The translations under genes were made by a program, and so were the position numbers. This document shows positions 5,934-13,939 of a stretch of 15,476 nucleotides of DNA, piece by piece. A model generated the notes under the pieces. The model made no database searches. It was not told the DNA's origin and saw only the letters and a list, made by a program, of their open reading frames with translations. Positions within the stretch are counted from its first letter, which is position 1. Each line of letters begins with the position of its first letter. Where the stretch lies: the NCBI GenBank assembly GCA_020634935.1, contig JACKAT010000082.1:1-15476 (forward strand), read 5' to 3'. The stretch is from Anaerolineales bacterium. GTDB taxonomy: Bacteria > Chloroflexota > Anaerolineae > 4572-78 > J111.

Positions 5934-7976
5934 TTGTCGTCAGATCAGGTTAAGCTGCCCCAGGCTGGTTCCGGCATCTTCACCGAAAGCTTTGAAAGGT
6001 TAAAATCAGGGGTCAATTTCAATAACTTTGCGACCCTGATAGTGGTTGCCGTGGTGATGGGGGCGGGGACAGGACTAATCACCGTCATCTTTGTTAAAGC
6101 TATTGCCTGGGTTAGACACATTTCATTTGAAGAGGGACTACCTCAACTTTTAGCGCCCCTGGGCGTCGGCTGGATTATTTTAGTACCCGTTATCGGCAGT
6201 TTGATTACCGGGCCGATGATCGCCTTCTGGGCCATAGAAGCCAAAGGACACGGCGTGCCGGAAGTGATGCAGGCGATTATCATGAGGCGAGGCCGGATCC
6301 GGCCTCGAGTGGCGCTGGTGAAATCGGTGGCTTCGGCCATTTGCATTGGCACCGGCGGTTCGGCCGGGCGAGAGGGACCCATTGTCCAGGTCGGCGCCGC
6401 CTTAGGCTCGACGGCGGCCCAACTGTTAGGGCTTGGTCCGCAGCGAACCATCACCTTAGTGGCCTGTGGCGCAGCAGCCGGTATTTCGGCCACCTTTAAT
6501 GCCCCCATTGCCGGGGTTATTTTTGCGATGGAAGTGATTTTGGGTGAATTTACCACCCACTATTTTGGGATGGTGGTCATCGCGGCTGTAGCCGCCAGCA
6601 TTGTCAGCCGTGAATTTTTGGGCGACAATCCCGCCTTTGCCATCCCCTCCTATGCCCTGGTGAGCGCCTGGGAACTGCCGATGTATGCCCTGCTGGGGGT
6701 GTTGGCGGCGCTGGTCGGCCGCGGGTTTGTCAAGATACTTTACTATTTTGAAGATCTGTTTGACGACTGGCGCTTTCCAACCGCGTTCAAACCGGCCGTC
6801 GGCGCGATTGGCGTCGGGCTTATTGGCGTATTGTATCCTCAAGCCCTGGGCGCCGGGTTAACGACCATAGAACAAGGGTTAAACGGATCGCTGCCCTGGA
6901 CGCTGCTGTTAGTGCTGGTTTTTGCCAAGTTGATGGCCACTACGTTTACCTTGGGGTCGGGCAATTCAGGGGGGATTTTTTCGCCGTCCTTATATATGGG
7001 CGCCATGCTGGGCGGCGTCTTTGGGGTCGGCGTGCATGCTCTCTTTCCAACGGTGACGGCCAGTTCCGGCGCGTATGCGCTGGTGGGGATGGCCAGCGTC
7101 TTTTCAGCCGCCGCTCACGCGCCCCTGACCGCTTTTTTAATTGTGTTCGAGATGTCAGGGGATTATCGGATGATCTTACCGCTAATGGTGACAGTGGGGT
7201 TGAGCACCTTGCTGTCACAAACGATGAGTCCCTTATCCATTTACACCTTGAAATTAGCCAACAAAGGTATTCCGCTGGAGCGCGACCGCGATGTCGATGT
7301 GATGAAAGGTATAACTGTTGGCGAAGCTATGACCCAAAAACCGGACATAGTCCGGGCCGAAATGAGTCTGCCTCAGTTAGCTGATAGATTTGTCGAGACG
7401 CGCCATCACGGCTTTCCGGTTTTAGATAAGGATGAGCAACTGTTAGGGGTGGTGACTATCAAAGATCTGGAACAAGCGCCCGATCACGTCAATGAGCAGC
7501 CGCCGCTTGTAGCCGACATCACCCACCAAGAGATTGTGGTGGCTTACCCCGGCGATCCCCTCTCCAAAGCGTTACGCTACATGAGCGATCGGGGCTTTGG
7601 ACGCATCCCGGTAGTTGATCCACAGCAGCCTAAGCGGCTGGTTGGCCTACTAAGACGGGTGGATGTGGTGCGGGCCTATCGCCGGGCCATTCTGCGCAAA
7701 ATGGAAAATCAATATGCAACCGAGAATCTGCGGCTGGGCCGGCTGACCGAGACCGAGATTCTTGAATTTATATTGACCAGCAATATGGCTGCTGTCGGGC
7801 AGCAGATTATGGATTTAGACCTGCCGCCCCAGGCGCTGATCACGTCGGTCCAACGCAACAACCAAATCATCATAGCCCACGGCCAAACCCGCCTCCAGCC
7901 GAGCGACCGGGTGGTGGTTATCACTCGGCAAGGCACGGCCGACGCTGTACGCCAGGCTATTGTTGGGCACAGTTAG
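5934..7976 (+). CDS. ClC-family anion channel/transporter with CBS pair and RCK_C tail
   Basis: A 680-aa inner-membrane protein that should move chloride or a similar anion. The ClC core spans about 30-440. It contains GHGVPE (105-110), GGSAGREGP (141-149) with the gating Glu147, GSGNSGGIFSP (from 341), and Tyr437 at the position of the anion-coordinating Tyr445 of E. coli ClcA. Two substitutions stand out against ClcA, aligned by eye. Ser107 of the selectivity motif is His106. The internal proton glutamate Glu203 is Val201 (AMEVILGEF), as in channel-type ClCs. A CBS pair (about 461-585) and an RCK_C/TrkA_C domain (about 600-678) follow, and both families bind nucleotides or other ligands. 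Translation starts at TTG after AGGAGG. It is the third gene of the operon, 30 bp before the permease. Channel versus exchanger cannot be settled from sequence. Confidence 0.93.
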   Translation: MSSDQVKLPQAGSGIFTESFERLKSGVNFNNFATLIVVAVVMGAGTGLITVIFVKAIAWVRHISFEEGLPQLLAPLGVGWIILVPVIGSLITGPMIAFWAIEAKGHGVPEVMQAIIMRRGRIRPRVALVKSVASAICIGTGGSAGREGPIVQVGAALGSTAAQLLGLGPQRTITLVACGAAAGISATFNAPIAGVIFAMEVILGEFTTHYFGMVVIAAVAASIVSREFLGDNPAFAIPSYALVSAWELPMYALLGVLAALVGRGFVKILYYFEDLFDDWRFPTAFKPAVGAIGVGLIGVLYPQALGAGLTTIEQGLNGSLPWTLLLVLVFAKLMATTFTLGSGNSGGIFSPSLYMGAMLGGVFGVGVHALFPTVTASSGAYALVGMASVFSAAAHAPLTAFLIVFEMSGDYRMILPLMVTVGLSTLLSQTMSPLSIYTLKLANKGIPLERDRDVDVMKGITVGEAMTQKPDIVRAEMSLPQLADRFVETRHHGFPVLDKDEQLLGVVTIKDLEQAPDHVNEQPPLVADITHQEIVVAYPGDPLSKALRYMSDRGFGRIPVVDPQQPKRLVGLLRRVDVVRAYRRAILRKMENQYATENLRLGRLTETEILEFILTSNMAAVGQQIMDLDLPPQALITSVQRNNQIIIAHGQTRLQPSDRVVVITRQGTADAVRQAIVGHS

Positions 7977-8006
7977 CCAATCTAAACAACTAAGGGAGAT
8001 CACTAC

Positions 8007-10448
8007 ATGCTAAGAAACTATATCCATCCGGCTGACCGCCAGCAGGCCGGAGGCCAACTACCTCGTTTAATGGTTGAAGGACTGTTGTTGGGCGGTACCG
8101 GGTTGGGTGTTCTGGCCCTTATTTTTGAGATTGCGGCCGACGCCTTTAGCGTGGCTGCCTATCAAACCCTGCTGGCGATTCACGGAGCGGGGGGATATCA
8201 CCAGATTGCCATTCTGGCCTTTATTGTTTTATCGATACTGTTGTTTTTTGGCATTGTGCCGGCTTACAAAGCCGGGGCCTACTTGCGACCCAATGCCGGC
8301 GGCAGCGGGCCGTTAGTGGAAGCCATCGGCCCGCCCTGGCTGCGATGGTTATCGTGGGTGGGTACCAGTCTCTTTTTTCTCGACGCCATTTTGACGATTA
8401 TTATCAGTTCGATCTCGGCGGCCGATGTGATGATGTTGATTCTGCCCGAACTGGCCCCGTATCGGATCGCGCTGGCTGAACTGTTTGCCTTTTTCATCAT
8501 GGCGGTGTTGGTGGCTATTGGTCCCAAGCGGGCTGTGCCGTTGTTTCTGATCGGCGGCGGTCTGTTTACGTTGTTCACCATTGCCGCCCTGGGGATGGTT
8601 GGCATCTCCTCCTTAATCCATCCTCAATGGGCTTTCCTCACGCAAGGCATCGTGAACCGGCTGGAAGCCAACGGCGTGGTTCAACAGGTCATCCAGGTTC
8701 AACAAGATATTTCGGCCATCGGTACGCTGCTCTTTTTTCAGTTGTTCTTTCACTCTATGTCAAGCGCCATGTTAGGTTTCTCCGGATATGAAGTGATCCC
8801 GGCCAGCGGCAAGCATGCCGCCCGTCCCAAATGGGTGGTTATCAACACCGCCCTAACCCTGGCGGCGGTTTTTTTGATCGGCACCGGCGTAGTCCAACTG
8901 TATGCGGCTCAACAGTGGAACGTCCCGGCCACCGAGGGCTACAGCACCCTCTTAATTGAATATGAAATTGAGGCGGCGCAGGTATTGGGCCACGGCATCA
9001 GACCGGAAGATGTAGTGGTAACGAACGATGATCGACAATCTGCGTCGAATCTGTACAACTCTATTCCGGTCGAGCGGGCTTCGGAAGAGTTGTTTGGCGA
9101 GGCCAAGTCGCACCTGGCCAGCGAACGTGACCGCCTGTCGAAGGACGAATTCATCAACGAGGTTTCTTACGATATTGCCCTTTCACGGGCCTTGAGTAAC
9201 GCCATCACGGGGACGCCGGGAGACACCTTTTTGGTGGTGGCCGGGCTGCTGCTGGCCATTATCTTGCTGCTGGCTCAAGGCGGCGGCTATGTGGGGGGAG
9301 CGGCTGTCGCCGCTAATGCCGCTCGCTTGGGTCGCTTGCCCCATTTTTTCACCGACGATCGGCTGGGTATTGTGGTGATTTGGGCCATCTCGGCCGTGCT
9401 TATCCCCATTATCCGGGAGGTGGTGGTGGTCGAGGCCTATTATGCCTTTGGCTTTGTCAGCGCGTTTGTGATTACCAGTACGACTGTATTTTTCGTGCGG
9501 CCCGATGTGCTTCATAATCGCGGGATCGATCCCCACTCGGCCGAGGCCCGTTCCCTACGCTTTGCCGGTCTACGCGGAATGATTGCCAGCTACTTTATGG
9601 CCGCCGTCCTGGTCACTCAAAAAACGGAAGCGCTGGGGGTGATTGCCCTGGCCGGCGTGGCCATAACTTTGTATCAAATTTATATTGCCAATGGCGGGTT
9701 TAAACGACCGGCCGAAGCCGTCGCGCTGCCGGCGGTTTTGCCTACCGGCGAGCACAACGCCGCGTTTGAAATGGGCATTCAGCGCGCCCACGATTATGCC
9801 CGGCAGCGGGGCATTGTTGATGCCCTGGAGGATCTGATTGAGTCCAACGCCCTGGCTAAATTTGATGTCGGTCCGGAGCGTCATCGCACCCTGGTGGCTT
9901 ACCTCTACAATATTGACCCGGCCCTGTTTAACCATAACGAACATCACGACGATTACGAACGGATCGAAGAACCAAATATTAAACTCGAAGAAACATATCA
10001 ATTGGCCTACAGCCAGCGGGAACAGATTGTCAAACGGATCGAGCATTATTCGCATTTCGGCATCTTCATGTTTATCCGCAACTATCACGTCAATTGGGTG
10101 GCCCCGGAATACGGCCGCGAGGCGGCGGACGTGCAGCAAGCCATGGTCGATGTTTTATTTCCACAAACCGATCACGACACCATTTGGGCCGAATACTGCG
10201 GCTTTCAACCCACTCGCCAACCCGAACCGATCTGGCAGTTTTCCCGCCGCCGTTACTTATGGGCCAAAGCCCAATGGCCCAACCTTAGCGGCCGCATCAC
10301 CACCATCTGGACGCTGCAAGATTTCGATCTGATTCCGAAGAATATCGATGTGCGCATGGTCATCACCGTGGCCGACGGCAAACAGTTCCGCCATGTGAAA
10401 ATTCATACGGGCGACGGCAATGACGACGGTCCCGTCTCCGTCTCATAG
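8007..10448 (+). CDS. APC-like permease with inserted loop and large soluble C-terminus
   Basis: An 813-aa membrane protein resembling amino acid/polyamine/organocation permeases; the substrate is unknown. I count 11-12 hydrophobic helices, roughly at 22-44, 67-86, 117-137, 150-170, 177-201, 235-257, 275-301, 407-440, 453-470, 475-497 and 524-562. Two parts are unusual. A charged insert of about 105 residues (302-406) separates two helices. A hydrophilic C-terminus of about 250 residues (565-813) follows the last helix and contains the His/Asp cluster FNHNEHHDDY (641-650). The length far exceeds the 450-500 residues usual for APC permeases. AAGGGAGA (7992-7999) precedes the ATG, 30 bp after the ClC stop. 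Pairing with an anion channel suggests linked charge or pH balance. The APC assignment rests on layout and the small-residue-rich early helices, so I hold it moderately. Confidence 0.78.
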   Translation: MLRNYIHPADRQQAGGQLPRLMVEGLLLGGTGLGVLALIFEIAADAFSVAAYQTLLAIHGAGGYHQIAILAFIVLSILLFFGIVPAYKAGAYLRPNAGGSGPLVEAIGPPWLRWLSWVGTSLFFLDAILTIIISSISAADVMMLILPELAPYRIALAELFAFFIMAVLVAIGPKRAVPLFLIGGGLFTLFTIAALGMVGISSLIHPQWAFLTQGIVNRLEANGVVQQVIQVQQDISAIGTLLFFQLFFHSMSSAMLGFSGYEVIPASGKHAARPKWVVINTALTLAAVFLIGTGVVQLYAAQQWNVPATEGYSTLLIEYEIEAAQVLGHGIRPEDVVVTNDDRQSASNLYNSIPVERASEELFGEAKSHLASERDRLSKDEFINEVSYDIALSRALSNAITGTPGDTFLVVAGLLLAIILLLAQGGGYVGGAAVAANAARLGRLPHFFTDDRLGIVVIWAISAVLIPIIREVVVVEAYYAFGFVSAFVITSTTVFFVRPDVLHNRGIDPHSAEARSLRFAGLRGMIASYFMAAVLVTQKTEALGVIALAGVAITLYQIYIANGGFKRPAEAVALPAVLPTGEHNAAFEMGIQRAHDYARQRGIVDALEDLIESNALAKFDVGPERHRTLVAYLYNIDPALFNHNEHHDDYERIEEPNIKLEETYQLAYSQREQIVKRIEHYSHFGIFMFIRNYHVNWVAPEYGREAADVQQAMVDVLFPQTDHDTIWAEYCGFQPTRQPEPIWQFSRRRYLWAKAQWPNLSGRITTIWTLQDFDLIPKNIDVRMVITVADGKQFRHVKIHTGDGNDDGPVSVS

Positions 10449-10479
10449 CCGGGCCGCGACGACTGGCCGGGCCGGATGA

Positions 10480-10508
10480 TTGGCGCTTGGAGGGCGTTGT
10501 GGTACAAT
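10480..10508 (+). promoter_or_regulatory. Probable sigma70-type promoter of mutL
   Basis: TTGGCG (10480-10485, four of six consensus bases) and TACAAT (10503-10508, five of six) are separated by exactly 17 bp. A start near 10515 gives a short leader of about 29 bases that includes the SD AGGGG (10531-10535). I see no terminator after the permease gene, so read-through from the operon is also possible. Confidence 0.6.
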
Positions 10509-10543
10509 ACCCCTGGCAAACAAGTGTTCTAGGGGCATAAAGA

Positions 10544-12346
10544 GTGGCTATTCGTATCCTGCCGCCGGATGTTGCGGCGAAAATCGCGGCGGGCGAGGTG
10601 GTGGAACGTCCTGCTTCGGTCGTCAAAGAGCTGGTCGAAAATTCAATCGATGCCGGAGCGACCTTTATCCGGGTTGAAATTCAGCAGGGCGGCAAACGGC
10701 TCATCCGGGTCATGGATGACGGCTGCGGCATCCCCGCCGCCGAAGTGCCGCTGGCCTTTGCCCGGCACGCCACCAGCAAACTCGACACGGTCGAAGATCT
10801 CAACTGCGTCAAAACCCTGGGCTTTCGTGGCGAAGCCCTGGCTTCGATTGCGGCCGTATCTCAACTGACGCTGTCCACCCGGCCGGCCGCTCAGGCCGCT
10901 GCCAGCCGCATTCGGGTTGAGGGCGGGCAGCAGGTATCGCTCGGTTCAGCCGGGTCGCCGGCCGGCACGATCATCACCGTTGAAAACCTCTTCTATAATG
11001 TGCCGGCTCGCCTCAAATTTCTCAAAGCCGAGGCGACTGAAGCCGGCCACATCCACCGCATTGTCTCTCACTATGCCCTGGCCTACCCTCACATTCGCTT
11101 TACCCTACTCAGCGACAACCGCACCACCTTCCAAACCAGCGGCAGCGGGCAGTTGTTCGATGCCTTAGCGGCTGTTTTCAGCTTGGAAACCGCCCGCCAG
11201 ATGTTTGAAGTGGCCGGACAAGAGGACGCGCCGGAGCTGCCGCAGCCCATCGAACTGTATGGCTACACCGGCAGCCCGTCGCTCCATCGCGGCATGAGGG
11301 ATCAAATTGTTTTCTTTGTCAACAAACGCTGGATTCAAGATCGGGCGCTCAACCAAGCTGTGGTGCAGGCCTATCACACCTTTTTGCCGGTCGGTCGATT
11401 TCCGGTGGCGGTGCTCAATATTGAGGTTGATCCGGCTCAGGTTGACGTCAACGTGCATCCCACCAAAGCCGAAGTCAAATTTCAAGAGCCGCGTCTGATC
11501 TTCAAAGCGGTTCAGCGGGCCGTTCGAGAAGCGGTGGTGGCCGCCGCCCCGGTCCCCAGCTACGGCACTCATCCGGCTCCCTCAGCTACCGCGTTTACCG
11601 GCCACGCCGGCGATGCCGTCGCCTGGAGCAGCGCCTTTCGCGGTCACAGTCGTATTGAAGCCGGCCAATTTGGGTTCGAAGCGCAGCGCACTTTACCGTT
11701 TCACCCGGCTGGCGAGGATGAGCATGGGGAAAACGCCTGGCCGGTCGAAGCTGAGTCGACCTCAAAAAAGTTACCGCCTATGCGGGTGGTTGGTCAAATT
11801 CAGCAAATGTATATCGTCACCGAAGGGCCAGACGGGCTATACTTGATCGATCAGCACGCCGCCCATGAACGCATCTTGTATGAGAAATTGGCTGCCCAAA
11901 AAGCCAAAGCCGATGTCCCGCGCCAGCAACTGCTCGAACCGTCCGTGGTCGAGCTGTCACCTGGCCACGCCGCCATCGTCGAAGCAGAATTAGATATCTT
12001 AACCGGGATTGGTTTTGAGATTGAACCGTTTGGGGGTACGACTTATCGGCTCCGGTCTGTGCCGGATATGCTCAGACAGGCTGAGCCGGCTCAAGCCTTC
12101 ATCGACATTGTGGCCGAAATCGCCGATGGGGCTATTCCTCTGGCTAAAGAAACCCACGAGAAAATTGCCATTACGGTTTGTAAACGGGCTTCGGTTAAAG
12201 GGGGCCAAGTGCTGTCCCACGAGGAGATGCGCGAGTTGGTGCGCCAGCTCGAGGCCACGGTGGCGCCCCGCACCTGCCCGCACGGCCGCCCGACGATGAT
12301 CCACTTGAGCGGAGCGCAGTTAGCACGGGAGTTTGGCCGGATATAA
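10544..12346 (+). CDS. mutL: DNA mismatch repair protein MutL with endonuclease site
   Basis: A 600-aa cytoplasmic ATPase of mismatch repair that links MutS recognition to strand incision. The N-terminal GHKL ATPase shows ELVENSIDAGAT (motif I), DDGCGI (motif II), and ATSKL with TLGFRGEALASI (motif III). A Pro/Ala-rich linker lies at about 335-415. The C-terminal domain carries the metal-binding endonuclease motif DQHA-x2-E-x4-E starting at Asp436, plus CKRASVKGG, CPHGRPT and the terminal EFGRI. These are the full set seen in MutL of organisms that lack MutH, so this MutL should nick the strand itself. Translation starts at GTG with AGGGG eight bases upstream; the sequence from that codon (AIRILPPDVAAKIAAGEVV) matches the family's N-terminus. 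No mutS is present in the window. Confidence 0.97.
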   Translation: MAIRILPPDVAAKIAAGEVVERPASVVKELVENSIDAGATFIRVEIQQGGKRLIRVMDDGCGIPAAEVPLAFARHATSKLDTVEDLNCVKTLGFRGEALASIAAVSQLTLSTRPAAQAAASRIRVEGGQQVSLGSAGSPAGTIITVENLFYNVPARLKFLKAEATEAGHIHRIVSHYALAYPHIRFTLLSDNRTTFQTSGSGQLFDALAAVFSLETARQMFEVAGQEDAPELPQPIELYGYTGSPSLHRGMRDQIVFFVNKRWIQDRALNQAVVQAYHTFLPVGRFPVAVLNIEVDPAQVDVNVHPTKAEVKFQEPRLIFKAVQRAVREAVVAAAPVPSYGTHPAPSATAFTGHAGDAVAWSSAFRGHSRIEAGQFGFEAQRTLPFHPAGEDEHGENAWPVEAESTSKKLPPMRVVGQIQQMYIVTEGPDGLYLIDQHAAHERILYEKLAAQKAKADVPRQQLLEPSVVELSPGHAAIVEAELDILTGIGFEIEPFGGTTYRLRSVPDMLRQAEPAQAFIDIVAEIADGAIPLAKETHEKIAITVCKRASVKGGQVLSHEEMRELVRQLEATVAPRTCPHGRPTMIHLSGAQLAREFGRI

Positions 12347-12390
12347 AAAGAGGAGATTATCTAGCCTAAATCTCTTTTCATTTTGTTTTC
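12346..12390. terminator. Terminator-like hairpin between convergent genes
   Basis: The arms AAAAG + AGATT (12346-12350 and 12354-12358) pair with AATCTCTTTT (12369-12378), with a three-base bulge (AGG) in the left arm and a 10-nt loop. A T-rich run (TTTTC, ATTTTGTTTT) follows on the + side, and an A-run lies on the other side. It could therefore end both mutL and the convergent methyltransferase gene. The stem is AT-rich and bulged, so it is moderate in strength. Confidence 0.55.
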
Positions 12391-12397
12391 AATATAG

Positions 12398-13207
12398 TTA
12401 TCGAGGTTTCCGTTCGGCCACCCATAAATGAGCTAATCCCCGCCAGCGCTCATGATGGTTAACCACCAATCCCGCCTCGGTAATATGCTTGGTCCAGGTA
12501 GCTGCGGAAAAAAAGCTGTAAACCCCCGGCCCAAACGCGATAAAGTTCAGCCAGTCGCGGTCATGTTCAGCAATCAGCAGTTTACCGTTTGGTTTGAGAA
12601 TCCGGGTGAATTCGCTAAAAATTTTCTGCCGGTCGGCGGCATCGTGCAGTTCATGTAGGCTAAAGCTGCAATAAATCACATCGGCCCAGTTGTGCGGCAT
12701 AGGCAGGCTTTCCACTTTGGCTGTCCGGCGATAGATGCGGCGGTCGGTATCTAAGGGCGGTGTCATAGCTCTGGCGCGCCGCAGCGCGGCGTCGGGCATT
12801 TTGTGTGGATCGTAAATATCTAAAACAAAGTAATGGCCCCGATTGAAACGGGCGAGCAACCCCTGTGTGCCTCGCACCTTGCCGCAAGTAATATCAATAA
12901 CCAGGTTGGCTTCGCTCAAGTTGGCCAGTTCAGCCAGCCGGTCATACTCGCGTCTTGGGCCGAAGTCATAAACAATAAACGACGCCACCAGAATATTGAA
13001 AATAATGACGATAGCCCCCACGCCGGCCGCTAGAAATAACCACGACCAGGGCGCTGTTAAGAACGCGCTCGATATCAGCGCCGCCAGCCCAAACCCCAAG
13101 ATGCCGGCAAAAATAGGCCAATTATAAATTAATGTAGAGAACGTACCCGAATACTGTGGATTACGCAGCAGTTCGGGGAAGAAGCCGGGCTGTGATTTTG
13201 CAGTCAT
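12398..13207 (-). CDS. Membrane-anchored SAM-dependent methyltransferase
   Basis: A 269-aa class I methyltransferase with an N-terminal membrane anchor; the substrate is unknown. Two hydrophobic helices (about 32-50 and 56-80) form a hairpin, leaving the catalytic domain (about 90-269) in the cytoplasm. The SAM-binding motif I reads VIDITCGKVRGT (103-114), with Cys-Gly in place of the usual second Gly-x-Gly element. The acidic residue after strand 2 is Asp130 (VLDIYDP). The later motifs ADVIYCSFSLHEL and RILKPNGKLLIAEH resemble UbiE/type-11 enzymes. GAGGAG lies six bases before the ATG. The gene follows a GbsR/MarR-type regulator on the same strand after a 103-bp AT-rich gap with a TATAAT at 13230-13225. 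A lipid, quinone or other hydrophobic substrate is suggested by the anchor only. Confidence 0.82.
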   Translation of the reverse strand: MTAKSQPGFFPELLRNPQYSGTFSTLIYNWPIFAGILGFGLAALISSAFLTAPWSWLFLAAGVGAIVIIFNILVASFIVYDFGPRREYDRLAELANLSEANLVIDITCGKVRGTQGLLARFNRGHYFVLDIYDPHKMPDAALRRARAMTPPLDTDRRIYRRTAKVESLPMPHNWADVIYCSFSLHELHDAADRQKIFSEFTRILKPNGKLLIAEHDRDWLNFIAFGPGVYSFFSAATWTKHITEAGLVVNHHERWRGLAHLWVAERKPR

Positions 13208-13310
13208 GCGTTACTCCTCAGATAATTATAATAAGGGCTATTCAATATAAACCTTCATATTTTTTAGAAAAGAATGAAAGTTTTGAATAAAAAGGGGCGA
13301 GAAAGTTTAC
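13208..13310. other. AT-rich gap between regulator and methyltransferase genes
   Basis: A 103-bp AT-rich spacer. On the - strand it holds a perfect TATAAT (13230-13225), but no good -35 element lies at 16-18 bp. Its predicted start near 13218 would fall inside the SD sequence. A loose inverted repeat, TTCAT at 13254-13258 with ATGAA about 15 bases on, could be an operator. The methyltransferase may instead be read through from the regulator's promoter. I see no terminator. Confidence 0.35.
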
Positions 13311-13838
13311 CTATGACGATAACTTTTTCACCTTAAGGGCCGTGCCGAGCAATTTGAGAATACTGTTAGGCTTGTGGGCTTCCAAATCTTTGTAAACGTC
13401 AACACCAGTTTCAAAGAAGTTTAGTAAATTTTTAACTTGTTCTCGTTCGTAGGCCCCTTCAGACGGCGGCATCGTTTCCAATTCGGCCATACTTTCGCGG
13501 AGCATATTGATCGTCGGATCAACCTCTCGCTTCTTACGTTCGCGGGCGATAATCCGCCCCATAGTCCAGACATCCTTCTCGGTAGTGTAATATTCGCGCC
13601 GCTCGCCCTTAATGTGCAGCCGGGTGACTAGCCCCCAGGAAATAAGCTCACGCAGAGCCATACTGACATTGCCCCGGCTAATTTGCAGTTCTTCCATTAT
13701 GTCATTGGCGCACAGCGGTTCATCCGAGAGAAACAGCAGGGCGTGAACCTGAGCCATAGTCCGGTTGATACCCCACAACGACCCCATTTCGCCCCAATGC
13801 AGGATAACTTTTTCTTTTATTTGATCAAGTGTCGGCAT
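13311..13838 (-). CDS. GbsR/MarR-type winged-helix transcriptional regulator
   Basis: A 175-aa cytoplasmic DNA-binding protein. A winged helix-turn-helix spans about 25-95, with ANDIMEELQISRGNVSMALR as helices 2-3 and IKGERREYY as the wing. A helical C-terminal part (about 100-165) probably serves dimerisation. The pattern of a short N-terminal helix followed by MGSLWGINRTMAQVHALL is typical of the GbsR branch of the MarR superfamily. Members repress genes for osmoprotectant or membrane functions in other bacteria. Only a weak SD (AGAAG, four bases before the ATG) is seen. A strong promoter and a palindrome lie just upstream, which points to autoregulation. The membrane methyltransferase gene downstream on the same strand is the likeliest second target. 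Confidence 0.85.
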   Translation of the reverse strand: MPTLDQIKEKVILHWGEMGSLWGINRTMAQVHALLFLSDEPLCANDIMEELQISRGNVSMALRELISWGLVTRLHIKGERREYYTTEKDVWTMGRIIARERKKREVDPTINMLRESMAELETMPPSEGAYEREQVKNLLNFFETGVDVYKDLEAHKPNSILKLLGTALKVKKLSS

Positions 13839-13850
13839 GGTCTTCTAAGA

Positions 13851-13868
13851 TTTCAGAATTTACTGAAA
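13851..13868. promoter_or_regulatory. Palindromic operator candidate at the regulator's start site
   Basis: TTTCAG (13851-13856) and CTGAAA (13863-13868) form a perfect inverted repeat around a 6-bp centre. It sits between the -10 element at 13876-13871 and the ATG at 13838 and covers the predicted transcription start near 13864. This size and placement fit a binding site of a dimeric GbsR/MarR repressor that controls its own gene. Confidence 0.5.
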
Positions 13869-13870
13869 AA

Positions 13871-13899
13871 ATGATAGCATAGAGCCGGTCAGAAGTCAA
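13871..13899 (-). promoter_or_regulatory. Strong sigma70-type promoter of the GbsR-like regulator
   Basis: On the - strand, TTGACT (13899-13894, five of six consensus bases) and TATCAT (13876-13871, five of six) are separated by 17 bp. This is the best promoter match in the window. Transcription would start near 13864, inside the palindrome described at 13851-13868. Confidence 0.72.
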
Positions 13900-13908
13900 T
13901 AACTAGCC

Positions 13909-13924
13909 ATTGGTTTGTCCCAAT
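13909..13924. other. Small inverted repeat between glycosyltransferase stop and regulator promoter
   Basis: ATTGG (13909-13913) and CCAAT (13920-13924) form a 5-bp perfect stem with a 6-base loop. No T-run follows on the - strand, so it is a poor terminator for the glycosyltransferase gene. It lies 10 bp upstream of the regulator's -35 element and could equally be a protein-binding site or chance. Confidence 0.25.
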
Positions 13925-13939
13925 TTTCACAGCTTCTGT

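Noticed and set aside
9570..10139. Antisense open frame of 189 codons within the permease gene
   Set aside because: It lies wholly inside a long, well-supported gene, has no SD, and its translation shows no domain features.
10449..10479. GC-rich GGCC repeats as a terminator after the permease gene
   Set aside because: The GGCC elements do not form one consistent stem and no T-run follows.
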